Assembly: GCA_020809705.1 (NCBI GenBank)
Contig: CP085831.1
Span: 2,604,001-2,668,000 of the forward strand
Direction: 5' to 3'
Length of the DNA: 64,000 bases
Source of the DNA: Calonectria ilicicola
Taxonomy: Eukaryota; Ascomycota; Sordariomycetes; Hypocreales; Nectriaceae
Made by a program: the position numbers and the translations under genes. The notes under the pieces were generated by a model, which made no database searches, was not told where the DNA came from, and saw only the letters and a list, made by a program, of their open reading frames with translations. Positions 1 to 12,866 of this stretch are shown in pieces. Each line of letters opens with the position of its first letter. The first letter of the stretch is position 1.

Positions 1-2209
1 GGGACTTGGTCCGTTACAACGAGGACGGTACCCTCATGTACATAGGGCGGAAAGATACCCAGGTCAAGATTCGGGGCCAGCGAGTTGAATTGTCAGAGGT
101 TGAACATCATGTTCAACAGTGCATCCCTGGTGTGCAGCAGACAGTGGCTGAAGTCATTAAACCTCAGCAAGAGGGCGCGGATCCTACCCTCGCAGTGTTT
201 GTGCAGATGAAGCGGGATGAGGCAGAGGCCACCAAGCCAGATGCGCTCGACATAACTATTCTGCCTATTTCTGCAGAAGTGTACCACCAGCTAGAGAGCC
301 GTCTCCCTATCTACATAGTCCCCACTGTTGCATTTTCTATGGTAGATTTCCCCCTCACCCCAACAGGAAAAATGGATAGGAAGCGCCTACGCGAGATTGG
401 TAGCTCCTTTACCATCTCTGAGCTAGTTGCGCTTCAAACTGCTGGGCAAGGGACAAAGCGCCAACCAGCCAATGCAACTGAGAAACGGATGCAAGAAATT
501 TGGTCGAAGGTGCTAAATATCCAGACCTCTATGATTGGAATGGATGATAGCTTCGCAAGCTTGGGCGGTAATTCTATTACAGCCATGAAAGCAACGGCAG
601 CGGCTCGTACTTCATCTCTTAGTATTAGGGTTGCCGACATTCTACGAATGAAAACGATTTCCCGTATTGCAGAGGCAATTATCACCAATAGAGCTGATGA
701 CAGCGATGGTCACAAAAATGGCCATAATGGCAATGGCTATCACACCGAGGAGAACCATGCCGACGAGCTTCAAGATTCTTCCATTGTGCCTGAGCAAAAA
801 GAAAAAGCCAAACTACCGGCAGTTGGACCAGACTTTCAAAAGGTTTGCTTATATCTGCTTGGTGTTCAATCTGAGGATATCGAGTCCATTTCCCCTTGCT
901 CCCCGACGCAGCAATACATCCTAAAAGTTCAAGCCGAAGATGACACCAATTATCGCCTATGTCTGGGCTTTGATGTAGAACTGTCTGGCTCTGACGCCCG
1001 GCTCGACATCTCCCGGCTCGAGCAGGCCTGGAGAGATGTTGTGAAGAGTCATGGGATGTTGCGAGCGGCAATTGTTCAGTGCTCCTCTGGAAAGAGTGTC
1101 ATGAGACATATGGTCGTCCTTCGAAACCCAGAGATAGGAATCAGTCACGTTGGGCCTGGCAAGGAGGCTAAAGCTAGGGACGTGCGCAACAACGGGGGTC
1201 CATTTTACAGACAGAATGGCCCGCAGCATCATCTCACAATTTGCAAAATCAACGAAAGAAAAGCTTTCTTGCAGCTTCAGATCAACCACGCGGTTTTTGA
1301 TGGATACACAATCGATATTCTTTGTCAGGACCTTCGAGCAGCTTACCATGGCAACCTCGCTCAAGGTGGCGTTTACGGCGACCTCGTCGCTCATCTACAA
1401 GCTCAACCCCAAGCACCAAGACTTGACTTTTGGAATGGCCATCTGGCTGACGCTTATCCTACAATTTTCCCCTTGTCTTCCCATTCTATTGAAGATTGCG
1501 CTAGTTCAAAGGGCTGGAAGGTACCGAATCTTGACTCAGTCAAAATTCGTGAATTCTGTACAGAATTGGGCATAATGAACCCGATCCTTATTCACACGGC
1601 ATGGTCCTTTGTGTTGAGTGTCTATACCGGTATAAAGGTACCAATCTTCGGAACCTTTTGTTTGGGACGGGACGTTCCTGTTAACAAGGCTGATCGTACT
1701 TGGGGGCCGTTTATTGGCTTGATCCCGTACAAGGTCGCTTTAAACAAACCCCACACTGTCGCCGATACCCTTCAGGTAGCTCAGAACGACTATCTTGCCA
1801 GCTTAAAATACCAACATACCGCCCTTGCAGAGCTTGAAAAAACACCTAAATTCGGCGGATCTCGGCTCTGTAACAGCATGATCACTTATCAAAAGGCCTG
1901 GGGAACTGGTGTGAGCACTGAGGATCCGCTTACTGTGAATTATGTGGAAGAATTTGATCCAAATGATGTAAGATGGCATTCACGCCCTGAAACGAAATCA
2001 TACTAACTCTTTGTCTGTAGTTTGAGGTGGGTGTGCGACCCATTGAGTCACTAGAAGGGTTTGATATCCAATTGGACTTCCGCGTCGGATGCCTGAGTGC
2101 GGCCCAAGCGGGGCGTTTGGCAGAAGATTTTGGCGAGGCAATCTCATCAATAATTAATAATCCGACTATGCGTTTTGAAGACCTTAAGCTAAGGAGAGAA
2201 TTGTCGTGA
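1..2209 (+). CDS. Non-ribosomal peptide synthetase, 3' end (partial A - T - terminal C)
   Basis: The coding frame is open from the left edge, so the gene starts outside the window. An exon runs to 1967, a 53-base intron occupies 1968-2020 (GTAAGA ... TACTAAC ... CTGTAG, phase 0), and the last exon is 2021-2209. Visible in order: the end of an adenylation domain (core DLVRY, GRKDTQVKIRGQRVE, and the A10 motif LTPTGKMDRK), a thiolation domain with the phosphopantetheine serine in LGGNSITAMK, a low-complexity linker rich in H, N and G, and a terminal condensation-type domain. In that last domain the His motif reads NHAVFDG instead of HHxxxDG; the second His and the Asp are kept. Fungal synthetases often end in such a C domain, which can release the chain by cyclisation or condensation. 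No thioesterase or reductase follows. The substrate and product cannot be inferred from what is in view. Confidence 0.93.
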
Positions 2210-3882
2210 ATTGATTAAGGAAGGAGGGAAACATTTGGGTACGATTAAGCATTAGTTACGATTTGCAACGAATATTTAGCTAGATCAATGACGATAACGC
2301 CAAAACAAAATTGCGGGAAAAAAAACGACACCATCTGATTTTTATGAATAGTTGTGTCCATTTACGACGAGACCTGGGAATTGATTGGGTCAAAGTAATA
2401 TCGACAACATCACAGGCGGAGCATGACTTTGAATCGCCTGAAAGAGTTTAATATGACTTCCATTCATTACTAAACGGGATACTTAGCCCTTAGCTACGAG
2501 TCGTTGGAAAAGGCAACATGATCGGATCATGTCAATCAATGTAACTCAGGTTTCTTTCATTCTTTGACAGAATAATGGGGAGAACATATCTAGCAAGGCA
2601 TATATTGGGGGTCACATGAATGGAGAAGTCGTGGAAAACTCGACGCTTGGTAATGTCTAGTTCAAGAGCAACCTCCATAGATTTGTGAGCTTCGGTGGAA
2701 TTAATTACCCTAATAATCAACCCTTAACGGTACCTTTGGCCAATATTCGGATGGGCCTTCAGGCTAGAACCCGAGCCGAGCTGGGCCGATGCTGTGTGAT
2801 CAAACTTGGCTGAGGAGGCCATACTTGAAAAGGAAGCCGGACAACCAAGTGGAGAGATTTCCAGCAAACAATATCCAAGAATGGTCCACAACGTAGCAAA
2901 CCCCAACGGAAACTGTGCAACGGGAAGTGGGTATGAAGAAACCGAAGACCCTTTTGATGGTCCTCCTATCCGAGTATGATAAAGGACAAGCAGCGATGGG
3001 CGGGCTAAGAGGGGTGGCTGATGAAACCATCATGGTTTGGATCCACACTCAGTTTTGTTGTAATTGGCTAAGAACAAATTAACAATTGGGCATTGACACT
3101 AGCAAGGGTCGGGGCCTGGGTCAGTGCTGGGGTTATGGCATCTTAATAACGATCCTGTTATGTATTCAAAGCAGTGTCCGAATATCGTAGGCCAATTATT
3201 TGCCGAGCTTACGTCAACAAACCCACCTATGTGAAAAGAGGGAGATAATGGAGTTGTGAGCGATAGTTCCAGCATGAAAGCTATTGCCAAATTGAGTAAG
3301 GTCATGTTCTTTTATGATCACGAATTGGGGTTCATCTCGGGTCACCTTTTCCAGTGAGGGGTAACACATGCTGTCTTTGACTATGAAAGTACCGTATGGA
3401 TGGATATCAGTGCATATTTTATGCAAAATTAACCCAATAGATACCTGCCACATGGTGGAATCCTGACAGATTAATAAAGAAGTCCATCTCGATGTGTACA
3501 TGTCAAACTCTAAGCAACGGATTTGGACTCAAGTGCATGAAGCGTCGCCAATGCTTGGCTGTGGCTGTACAACATTCCACACGACTTGAAGCTCTCGAGA
3601 TGGTAGACAGTTATAATTGATCCTTGATTTCATTTTATTCCTGGGCGTAAGTTAGTATCCCTGTCATAGCTCACCTAGGATCTAAATAGTACTGATTCAG
3701 ACATGACAATATAGAAATCTTTCGGAATTATGATGAAGAACAATGCAAACTATGCAATGTAAACTGATCATTTATATATTTGCCACTATGTTCTAGATAT
3801 CTATCAAAATGGAAGAGAGTGACGACCACAAAGTTGTTTGGAGTCGCAAGCATGGTCTAGAACAGTGCCCTTGAAACCTAGA
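2210..3882. other. Intergenic region, nothing recognised
   Basis: This is about 1.7 kb between the synthetase stop and the 3' end of the sugar transporter. Only short open frames on both strands are present. They lack recognisable motifs and plausible splice partners. No repeat or RNA gene was seen. Confidence 0.5.
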
Positions 3883-5825
3883 TTAACTTTTATATGTTGC
3901 CTGGGCAGTCACCCCACCGTCTGGCTTTCCGTCATTGTTGCTTATCTGAGACAACTTTTTATTTTGTCCCATGCTCGTCGTCCACGCGGGCCTCCCTTCA
4001 ACAAAGTAGTCATCAATCTGCTCCAAGCTGAGGCGAGCAGTCTCTGGAATATAAACACCTGTTAGAATAGCAACAATGATAGAAATTGAGCCATAAAAGT
4101 ATCCGACATTGGTTCCCATATTTCCGTAGTCTATGCTGAGCATATAAGGGGTCCAAAAAGCGGCACCAAAGCTGAAGATTTCGTAAATCATGACTGCATA
4201 TCCCTGGCCAAAGGATCTTAGTCGCAGAGAGTGCATCTCAACAGATGATACCCATGATATGGGGCCACTAGTAGCACCAAATGTAAAAGCCCAAATGCAA
4301 AGAAATGCAACAAGAATACTTTGGCTCGTAGACGAATCCTGGCCCAAGGCAGATGCCACGATGGCGAATATGAGCATGCATATGGACATGACTACATAAC
4401 CCGCAATCAGACTCAGCCTCCGGCCAACATATTCACAAAGAAATGGGCCAGGGATTGTCCCTGCTAGAACTGAGGATGGTAAGTCCACGTTCAACTATCT
4501 AAGAAGGGGAGTTGAACATACCACAAGAACTGATTGCGACATTAAGCACATATTCATTTTTCAATCCAACTTGGGCTAGGAACAATGCAGTGTAAGGTAT
4601 GACAAACTGGATGCCAGAGATTGCGTTCCCGAGCAACACCAACACTGCAAGATGTGTTCGCCTCCTGTCAAGGCCCTGAAATATGCTGGTCCAAGAAACA
4701 CTGCTGCGCATGGATTCCTCTTGTTCAATGTGTAAACTAACATCTTGGACTAGAGCATTAATCTCATGACTGTCGGGGATGGTTTGACTAAGTCTCGCGA
4801 ATGCCTTTCGCGCAGCCTCCTCCCGTCCTTTCGTTAGAAGCCACCGTGGAGATTCCGGAAATAGCATGCATCCTAGACCTAGGAAGATAGCTGGTGGAAT
4901 TTGACAAATAATCGGCACCCTCCATGACCAGTCCGATGCCATCCTGGACGAGCCTGCACAGACCTGTCATAATGGGCACCATTAGCATACCGTCCGAATT
5001 TGATGAACTCACAAAGCCACGTACTCCAGCCATGATGACATTCCCCATAGCCAATCCAATATTATAAAAACTCATGAGTAAGCCCCGGGAGTGGGACGCG
5101 ACTGACTCGGACCCCCAGGTTGGTGCCGCCGAGTAAATCATGCCGATACCCAAGCCGCCGATGCATTTGCAGACCATGAACTTGATGAAGCTACCTTTAG
5201 TAAATATCATGCCTGTTGCGCCGAGGGCAGTGAGCAAAGCAGCCAGCTGTAGTGTTCCTCGCCTCCCCACTCGTTCACCCACGAAGCCACTGCCTGCACC
5301 CCCAATAGCCATGAACAAAATGGTCAGCTGTATGAGAGATTGCTTAAGCGCACTGATAGTGCATTCTTCCACCACGGACCCATCGGCTTTCGCTGTGCGA
5401 GTGCAAGTGCCGTATGCCTTCTTGAACCATGGCATAAGAATGACTATCCCGCCAAAAGCTTGGTCAAAGTTGGCAAGCCAGCCGAAGAGTCCCACGGAGA
5501 AGGCAAAAATGACCATAAACCGGGTAGTTCTTTGTACTGGGGCTGTAGATGTCGGCTGGCCAGACACAGTCTCAACATGGCGATGCCCACTCTTGGTTGT
5601 CATATTGGATTGAGAGAGACCTTGTTTCTCAATGATGTCAGATTTGATGCAAACTATACGAGAACAAAGTGGGTTAGAATTTCTTAGATGGGAGTCTGCA
5701 GACTTACTATTTGTGCACGCAACCTCTTCTGCTTGAACAGATCCCGGAGCATGGGGTCTCCGGGTCGGCTCCTTGGTGTCATCTCTCCGCACAGTGTCCG
5801 CCGCTTGGTGGTCCGCATTGTCCAC
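3883..5825 (-). CDS. MFS sugar transporter
   Basis: Membrane sugar/H+ symporter of the major facilitator superfamily (Sugar_tr family). Exons on the minus strand are 5825-5708, 5653-5013, 4963-4522 and 4469-3883, giving 595 aa. The introns have GTAAGT/GTGAGT/GTATGT donors and AG acceptors, and the summed exons are in frame. Family signatures are GERVGRR in the loop after helix 2, PESPRWLL before the central loop, WVSSVEMHSLRLRS after helix 10 and PETARLSLEQID after helix 12. The first 54-base intron is also open and in frame, so it may be retained. An internal ATG beginning MTTKSGHRH would give a protein starting nearer the first helix and is a reasonable alternative start. The gene is divergent from the SnoaL-like gene at 6069, with about 240 bases between them. 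The substrate is not predictable. Confidence 0.9.
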
Positions 5826-6068
5826 ATTCCGGCGCCTCCAGATGCTCCGGGTTTGTCTTTTGTATTAATTCCATCCCGTTTTACAGGCTTGTCCGCTTTT
5901 TCAGATGCCCCCGCTTGTTGTCTCCCAAGTGGCCCCCATCAGTTCAGCTAAGGACTTTTGCTGGTTAGGTATAAAGTTTACCGTTCCTCTAAATATTTTC
6001 TATTTGTTAAATACAAACCCATCGATTATTTCAGCCAATCCTTTTTTATTACAACCAACTCCCCAAAC

Positions 6069-6422
6069 ATGGCCCAGTTATCTATTTCAGAATTTCTAGA
6101 ATACATTCGTGCCTTCAACAATAAAAATTACCAAAAACAGCATGAATTTTACGCAGACGACATTGAACTTGTCTTGCCTGATCCTGCGGTTGGCACTCTT
6201 CAGGGCAGCGATGGAATCCAAAGCCACTACAACCTTGTTCACTCCCATGCTGATGAGACTGTTGTCCCTATCGTTGTCCTGGTAGGACCTGGAAACGTCT
6301 TTCTGCAGATGGAAACATATTTTAAATATTTTCGCAAGGGGAAAGCTGTGCACGATTTTGATGTGGATATTGGCGATATTGTCAAGATTTGCACAGCTGC
6401 GCTTTACACTGTTGATGGGTAA
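6069..6422 (+). CDS. Small SnoaL/NTF2-like protein
   Basis: The 117-residue product begins MAQLSISEF. It has an NTF2/SnoaL-like fold pattern: an N-terminal helix, then FYADDIELVLPDP, a GxDGIQSHY helix, and a run of beta strands ending VKICTAALYTVDG. Members of this fold act as polyketide cyclases, isomerases or small ligand-binding proteins, often in secondary-metabolite clusters. The usual length is 130-150 residues, so this one is short. A possible GTAAAA donor at 6419 and CAG acceptor at 6462 would replace the stop with a short second exon ending at 6481. That intron would be only 44 bases and has no good branch site, so I kept the unspliced form. The start was chosen at the ATG in a CAAACATGG context. 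A longer in-frame start upstream has no matching homology. The function is inferred from fold only. Confidence 0.65.
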   Translation: MAQLSISEFLEYIRAFNNKNYQKQHEFYADDIELVLPDPAVGTLQGSDGIQSHYNLVHSHADETVVPIVVLVGPGNVFLQMETYFKYFRKGKAVHDFDVDIGDIVKICTAALYTVDG

Positions 6423-7250
6423 AAAAAGTTTAGCTGTATTAAATGTTATGTTGATACCGCAGAGAAACTTGGAAAGGTTGATCTACAAACACAAATACAA
6501 GAGAGTGAGAGGAGGGCTAGCTCTGAGATAAGAATCTACAACCCTAAGCTTTAGGTTGATATAATCGTTTGATATAAATCAAGGCCAACGGGTTTCCTAT
6601 TTGAGAATAAGACTGAACAAAACCCAATCACTATAACCACTTCCCAGTGCCCTCGCTTCCGTGAACAGGACCCTTGGTCTCGATGCCTGAAAGACGCATG
6701 ATAGAGTTGCCGATTTTCTTTATCTCGGCTTATTTTCAACATACGCGACTACTGGGGTATAATATGGTGCAAGCGGGTTTCATGTTTCACAATATCATTG
6801 ATTAGCTGCGCCGATGGCTCGTGACCTTGGTGCATCCAGATGGAAAACCGTGTCACACTTTCCTCTATCTGACTGCGGTCGCGTATCATTTTATTTTATC
6901 GTTCACTTTTCATTGGATGACGGAACGCAAAAGGCATTCTTCTATCTGGGCCAACTATCTGGCGGACTGTTTCACGAGGCATACAAAATCACCCCACTCA
7001 GACTAAAAAGTACGATCGCCTTTTCTTCTTGACTTCAATTCTGCGCATAACCAGTAAATGACAAAGCTGCTCCATGACCTGTCCATTTATGTTATGAACG
7101 ACTGCGATTACCCTCATCCATATTACTGCAATCCTCTTTTGTGATCCTCCTATCAGCCTGGCACTCCAATAATTTTTTTGAAGTCTTACTTAGCCCTCAC
7201 CACACATCTACTCATATTTTCCCACAAGAATCGTCTGATAGGGGCTGCAT
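6423..7250. other. Intergenic region, nothing recognised
   Basis: AT-rich spacer of about 0.8 kb. It contains only short overlapping open frames, and no motif or RNA gene was seen. Confidence 0.5.
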
Positions 7251-8076
7251 GTGGAATACACTAGCATGGGATCGGAATCTCGAAGTCTGGTGTCCACGTT
7301 TGTGTCGAGCGTTGCGAGCGTTCAGAATGAGCTGCAACTCGCAGTGGCATCTCTCAACTTGGACTTTACTCTGATCAAACTGCAAGCGCCCAAAGACTTT
7401 GTCCTCTGGCAACTCCATCTTTGTGGCGAGCTTCATCCTGTGCGATCCATGTGAGAAAACCAACGAGATGAAAATCCAACGTGTCCATGGAAACATCGGT
7501 CAGCCTGGAGTTTCGTTCCTTGTGCCTCCAACAGAGCCTGTAATTCAAAAGCCAGATATCGGCAACTGGTCTGTGTTGAACTACTCTCCTTTTCGGGGCG
7601 AGTGCGAAAACAACTTCTCAGAGACATCTATTCATCTTCGACTGACGGTATACGAGCTCCCCCTTTCCGGAATGCAAGACAAACACTTCATCGACCGTCC
7701 AGCACGCATTCTAGAAGCTCTTGCTCAAGTATATGATGGACCAAAATGGGTAGCTGACCTAGATATTTTGGGATCTCTCGACCAAATCCACTCCTTGCGG
7801 TGCAAGCACGGCTCATCAGACCCTCGGTTTGCCTATTCCCAAATCTTCAGAGAAGCAGATAAGCTTGTATCTGTTGATAATTGGGACGAATTGCTCACTG
7901 AAAAAAATCAACAAGAAGTCTATGTAGTGCGATCTTCCGATAACTGGCTTGGGAGACTTGCTACAGCCTGTGTTAGTGTACAACTTGGACACAAGGTCTC
8001 GGCTTTCCCACAAGACGTCTGCTGGCGCTGTATGAGGATAGTGGTTGATGAAGGCAGCGGTGTATTAGTTTTATGA
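7251..8076 (+). pseudogene. Remnant of an uncharacterised fungal gene (frame-broken, core missing)
   Basis: A first frame from 7251 reads VQNELQLAVASLNLDFTLIK followed by LQAPKDF. That wording is typical of the N-terminus of a large uncharacterised fungal family whose members normally run several hundred residues. About 20 bases later the sense moves to another frame, open from 7399 to 8076. This frame carries ARILEALAQVYDGPKWVADLD and a C-terminal block, VDNWDELL...VVRSSDNWLGRLATACVSVQLG, of the kind seen near the end of related proteins. No GT..AG intron joins the two frames, and the usual central section is absent. I read it as a deleted, frame-shifted remnant. If expressed, the 7399 frame could encode a 225-residue protein on its own. 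The family assignment rests on memory of sequence style and is moderate. Confidence 0.5.
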
Positions 8077-8803
8077 GACAGAAGTTATTGAGTTCGCCAC
8101 CATTGCTTGGAAATTCTCAATTTGTTGATATTTGATGCATTCTAGCTAAAGGCTATTAAAGTTACATCTACTAATTCATCTCAAAATTTCATCTTAGTCA
8201 AAGTCAAAATTACGTTGATGCGAAATATTAATGGCTAAGTTGGAACGAATCATACACACATTGACATACTTTCTAATTTTTGGGCCTGTCGAGCAATGCG
8301 AAGTATTGGAAAATCATGTGGATATTGCTACTTCATTTTCTATCTTGATCAATATCTCCGTAGTTTCTCTGCCCGCAAATCTAAAATCTTATCTTAGGTG
8401 GCAAGGTTGTCAGTATCCTTCCTATCTAATTGCGTTACAATCTGCGATGATGCGAGATCAGCCCTGCATGACGAGTTCCAACCCACCCTGTCACCGAGCA
8501 GTGTGAATCGGATCTACAATGGAAATCAGCCGGAAATAGTAGAATTCTATGAGTGATTTCTTGTTATACAAATCGGATTGCAACATTTCCAACCATTTTT
8601 CCATGTAGAAATTCTCAATACAATGTCTCCATTTGTTACATCACCCCCACCTGCAACCAGCTCGCCATTGCAGCGGGGAATGATACCAATGATGACGGGG
8701 TCAGTACTGTGTCGTTTATAACAGGTGCAGCGCCGAGACTTTTAGAAACAAATTGTATGCATCCTATTGGTACCGAATATTCGGATCCGCCCCCCTCCTC
8801 AAA
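8077..8803. other. Intergenic region upstream of the Dal5-type permease
   Basis: AT-rich spacer of about 0.7 kb holding the presumed promoter of the permease that begins at 8804. A 91-codon open frame at 8231-8506 has no recognisable features. No repeat or RNA gene was seen. Confidence 0.5.
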
Positions 8804-10592
8804 ATGGCGGACGCGTTGAAATCCCATGCGGAGGCAGAGACGCAGGCAACCAGTGCCTCGACTCCCAAACTTCTTGATCGCGATGCAGATGAAAGCTACA
8901 AGCTCTTTTCGCAAGTCAAGGTTGAGCCCCCGACTCCAGAGGAAGCCAAAATAATCCGCAACAAATGTATCCGATGGATTTTACCCTTTATATGTGTTGG
9001 ATACCACCTCATGTATGTGGATAAACAAACTGTACGTATACGGATTTTCTGGCTTTTTTCGGGTACAATATTTCAGGTCGATGAAATATGACTGATCCCG
9101 AATAGCTTGGAAGCTCCTCCATCCTCGGGATTATGGATGACGCCAACTTGAGTTCAAACCAGTATAATTGGCTATCCTCCATCTTCTACCTAGGATACCT
9201 GCTCGCAGAATGGCCCCAAAATTTAGCCTTGCAGAGGTTCCCAGTGGCGCGATGGTTGGCTATTAATCTAATCGTTTGGTGGGTGTGGTGAGATACCGCT
9301 TGAAATACTTGACTAATATGCTATTCAGGGGCGCCATATTACTGTTACATATCCCCTGCAATAACTTCGCTTCCTTATTTGTTGTACGCTTTTTGCTTGG
9401 TCTTGCTGAGGCGTGCATTGTGCCATCATTCCTTCTCATATTGGCCATGTTTTTTACATACGATGAGCAGGCAGTCCTCATGCCCATCATGTGGGCCTGC
9501 GGGAATTCTAGCCCCATTACATCAGGTCTTCTCTCCTACGGTGTCCTTTTTATTGATACAGGCAGCTTCTCGCCATGGAAGTGGTTCATGGGTAGGTGTG
9601 TTCAAATATAACCGAACTAATACTGACCTGTATCCGTTTAGTCATAACAGGCTCCCTTACTGTCATATATGGAGCATTGATATGGTTCTTCTTTCCAGGA
9701 AGTCCTCTTACAGCACACTTCTTCACCCAAGAAGAACGTGCCAAAGCTATTCTCAGGATTCAATCAAATCAGTCAGGAATAGAGCAAAAGCGGTTCAAAA
9801 GATATCAATTCATTGAAGCCATGAAGGATCCCAAAACATGGTTGTTTTTTCTTCATGCTTGGTCGCAGGAAATGGCCAACGGCTTGACAAATCAATATTC
9901 ACTAATTATCAAGTCTTTTGGTTTCACAACTCTGCAGACCACATTACTTGGCTGTATCAATGGCCTAACTGCACTGATATCGCTAGGAGCTACGGCAGTA
10001 ATTTTATCCAAAACGAAGAACTGTAGGGCTTGGGTATCTGCCGCCGCCTATATACCTCCTATCATCTCCTGCATTCTTCTGTTAACCCTCCCTTGGAGTA
10101 ATCGTTGGGGCTTGCTTGTAGCCATATATATCAGAGCCACTGCGGGCATTCCGTACGCTGTAGTGATGATTTGGGCATCCAATTGTTCTGCAGGCCATAC
10201 AAAGAAAACAGCGGTTATCGCTCTTTATCATGTTGGGTACGGACTAGGCAACATTCTCTCACCTCAATTATTTCAACCACAATACAAGCCTCGCTATTTG
10301 GTGACGTGGGGTGTCATCTTGGGCGTGGCATGTATATTGCCAATGATTATTGTGCTTTACCTACGACGGTACCTCCAGGCAGAGAACAAGAGGCGAGACA
10401 AGTTGGAAGCAGATGGCCTTGTTCGTGACACTGGCGTTATTGAGCATTATGATGACAATGGCGAGAGGTCCGAAGAAGTAGTGGATGCCAGACAGCTCGA
10501 CCTGACTGATCGGGAGAATTTATCATTGTGAGTTCGAAAGTTTTTGGGTGATGTCCTCTTACTAACTTATATGCAGCCGCTATGTTCTGTAG
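8804..10592 (+). CDS. MFS permease, allantoate/Dal5 (anion:cation symporter) type
   Basis: Five exons, 8804-9031, 9106-9278, 9329-9591, 9642-10527 and 10577-10592, give 521 aa in frame. The start ATG lies in AAAATGGCG. The first helix region ends YVDKQT, joined across the intron to LGSSSILGIMDDANLSSNQY. The DKQ motif, then WLSSIFYLGYLLAEWP, RFLLGLAEACIVPSF and the terminal LTDRENLSFRYVL are hallmarks of the fungal Dal5/nicotinate/pantothenate permease group. The last exon supplies only RYVL and the stop; the family C-terminus supports it. Members import organic anions such as allantoate, ureidosuccinate, vitamins or peptides, and cluster-borne copies may move pathway intermediates. The substrate is unknown. 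The paralogue at 44600-46276 belongs to the same group. Confidence 0.92.
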
Positions 10593-11095
10593 TGTTTTAT
10601 TGAATACAACCAAGATCAACGAACAAAAACAACCCATGGTTTAATCCACAGAGTGTCCAGGAAGACGTATTGATGCTCTTGTAAATAATTCTGGATTAGA
10701 AACGCTTGCCCATTTGTTTAAAAAATGGAGAAAACGTCATAAATCTTGCCAAGGAACAAAGTACACTATCTAATTAGGGACCATGCATCTCGCAAAGGAA
10801 ACAAAAAGTGCCAAGACTTTTCGCATTTCTTGTCCCACCCATCTTCCCATGTCCATCCGACTGTCTGATGACATCTTGACACATCTTACCGCCATATTAC
10901 CACTAATAACAGGGTCGCGCCACTTCCATCAGAGCCTTTCTTTTTATTCGTGTGTTTTGGGTTGTTTTCAGAGAATATCCTACCCTGTAGGGTCAATGCT
11001 AGGAAGGCGAACTTACTCCATAGAAGACATCCTCTCAGGCAACGATATCTTGGGTGGGGGATGTTCCATAGGCGCGTTACCAAGTTGAGTCAAGT
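10593..11095. other. Intergenic region, nothing recognised
   Basis: Half-kilobase spacer between the permease and the 5S rRNA gene. Small open frames on both strands have no support. Confidence 0.5.
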
Positions 11096-11214
11096 ACATA
11101 CGACCATAGCTCTTAGAAAATACGGGATCCCGTCCGCTCTCCCATAGTCAAGCTGAGAAGCGGTGAATTAGTACTCGGGTCGGTGACGACCGGGGAATCC
11201 TCGCTGTTGTATGT
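11096..11214 (+). rRNA. 5S rRNA (dispersed copy 1)
   Basis: This 119-base unit begins ACATACGACC and ends GTTGTATGT, so its ends pair as helix I. It has the universal core GGGATCCCGTCCGCTCTCCC, AGTCAAGC, and the GGGTCGGTGACGACC hairpin, followed directly by a T-run acting as RNA polymerase III terminator. Positions 14-21 pair with 58-66 around a single bulged A to form helix II. Compared with the copy at 56331 there are 11 differences, and 10 of these form five compensated base pairs. Both copies therefore look functional. Dispersed single 5S genes are normal in filamentous ascomycetes. Confidence 0.95.
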
Positions 11215-12866
11215 TTTTTAATTTTTGCTCCTCCCACGGGTTTATCTTTTCTCACGAGCATGAGACAAGAGGAAAACCACCCAATTTTATTTTTTAGTCT
11301 TGAATAAAACGAATCTTGGAAACGAATGCTCCGTAGAACTTTTCATGTGCATGCGGGATGAAGTGTAGGATATGTACTAATAGCAAATCACTTTACATGA
11401 CAATGAAATATTTCCTGCAAAACGCCAGTGTAAGGCAGGCGAATTTAGTTACACTGTTGGTGAGATTATTTTCCTTCAAGTCCATCATCACCACGGTTTG
11501 TGGATGGGATGGCACACCAAAACTTGACCATCACGCACGCAGTTACGGAGTGCGGGGCCGGCTCCCCAGGGTCTATGTCAATGGTGTGTGCTTGGTGGGA
11601 TGTACCTTTCTCAGGAGGAAATGTACCCAAGGCCCAACAGTTGGCGACGCGTCACGGATCCTCGTGTGTCCCCCCTTCGCGTGCCACCCTCTCGCGTATG
11701 TCCCTTCGTGTATGCCCCCTGCAAGCCTCCACTCCACCAACACACACCAACGCGTCGCGCTCACTAGCGTGTTGTACTGCCCCATAGACCACGCTAGTGG
11801 GTGGAGCAGACCATTTCCTGACCCGTTTGCTTGTACCTTCTTCTCAGAGTGACTTGGACGGATTAATTTCCTCTTGCCTTGCCGCCTTGCCGGACGTACC
11901 GATGGCTGGACACGCTGTCGCTGCACGCACATGACCCAATCCCAGCCACCTGCTTTGCTGCATGTGTGCACTATTGGTTCAGAGAAGATGTGTGGGCTCT
12001 ATGCACTAGCATTTGCATAACATTTGCGCTTGGATCCATTTTCCTATGAACAGTTGCTCATTTGTGCACTCGACGACCGACCCCACCACCCCCTAGTTGA
12101 TTAGTTTTGTGCAAGTTGGTGGTCAGCACTAATGTCTGGCTCCTTCCGGCCTAGTGCTGAGGGGCAGATGCAGAGAGACACAGTGGAGGGAAACCGTAAG
12201 CCGCCCCGAAAAGAGGGATGCCACTTCTGAGACACAGAGTTATGCAAGTAGTACTTCCTTCAGCTTTTGCATACCTTTGTGCAGATCAGCTATCCGCATC
12301 AGACTGCTCAAATATTCTCCCCAAAAGGACTGGCTGACAAAAATATGGGGAAAATGACAATGTCACTGACAATCTATACCAACAATAATCAATGAGGGGC
12401 GATATATTTAAAAAAAAAAAAAAAAATGTAAATATGCTTCCACCCCTTTTTTTGACAGATTAGGAGCCAGGCACTCCTGGGAAGCCTATCCTAGTTATAT
12501 CTGTTGATACCACAGTATTTGGCATTTATGTAAGCACCTAGTGGTAATCGCATTTCCACACGTACTTCACAACCATCGAACCACTGAATGGAAGGGCTGT
12601 AGATCGGCTTTTGCGGTGATTTGCAGGATGCCAAGATTTTTCCCTTGGTACGGCCCGAACTTGTCGAGTATTCCGATTTGCTTGGAGTACCAGACACGTT
12701 TTCCTTCATATTGACCAGCACTCACGAAAAATAATTGGGCAGATAGTAAGATTGTCTCAGAACATATACGGCGATAGTGTCAATATAAAAATATGAGGTT
12801 GATTCCCGTCTTTCTATGCGTTATACGCGCTTCAAATGCGACATGACGCAAAATATCCCCCACCAA
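11215..12866. other. Intergenic region with an A-tract
   Basis: The T-run after the 5S gene is followed by a locally GC-rich stretch (about 11500-11950). It contains overlapping long open frames on opposite strands with no recognisable motif; I consider these chance. An A homopolymer lies near 12411-12426. The short minus-strand frame at 12491-12721 was not accepted as a gene. Confidence 0.5.

Noticed and set aside
11358..11971. Long overlapping open frames on both strands (164 and 132 codons)
   Set aside because: They mirror each other in a GC-rich patch, show no domain or signal, and have no splice partners; stop-poor composition explains them.
12491..12721. 76-codon minus-strand frame next to an A-tract
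   Set aside because: Length is within chance, no homologous pattern recognised, and no flanking exons fit.
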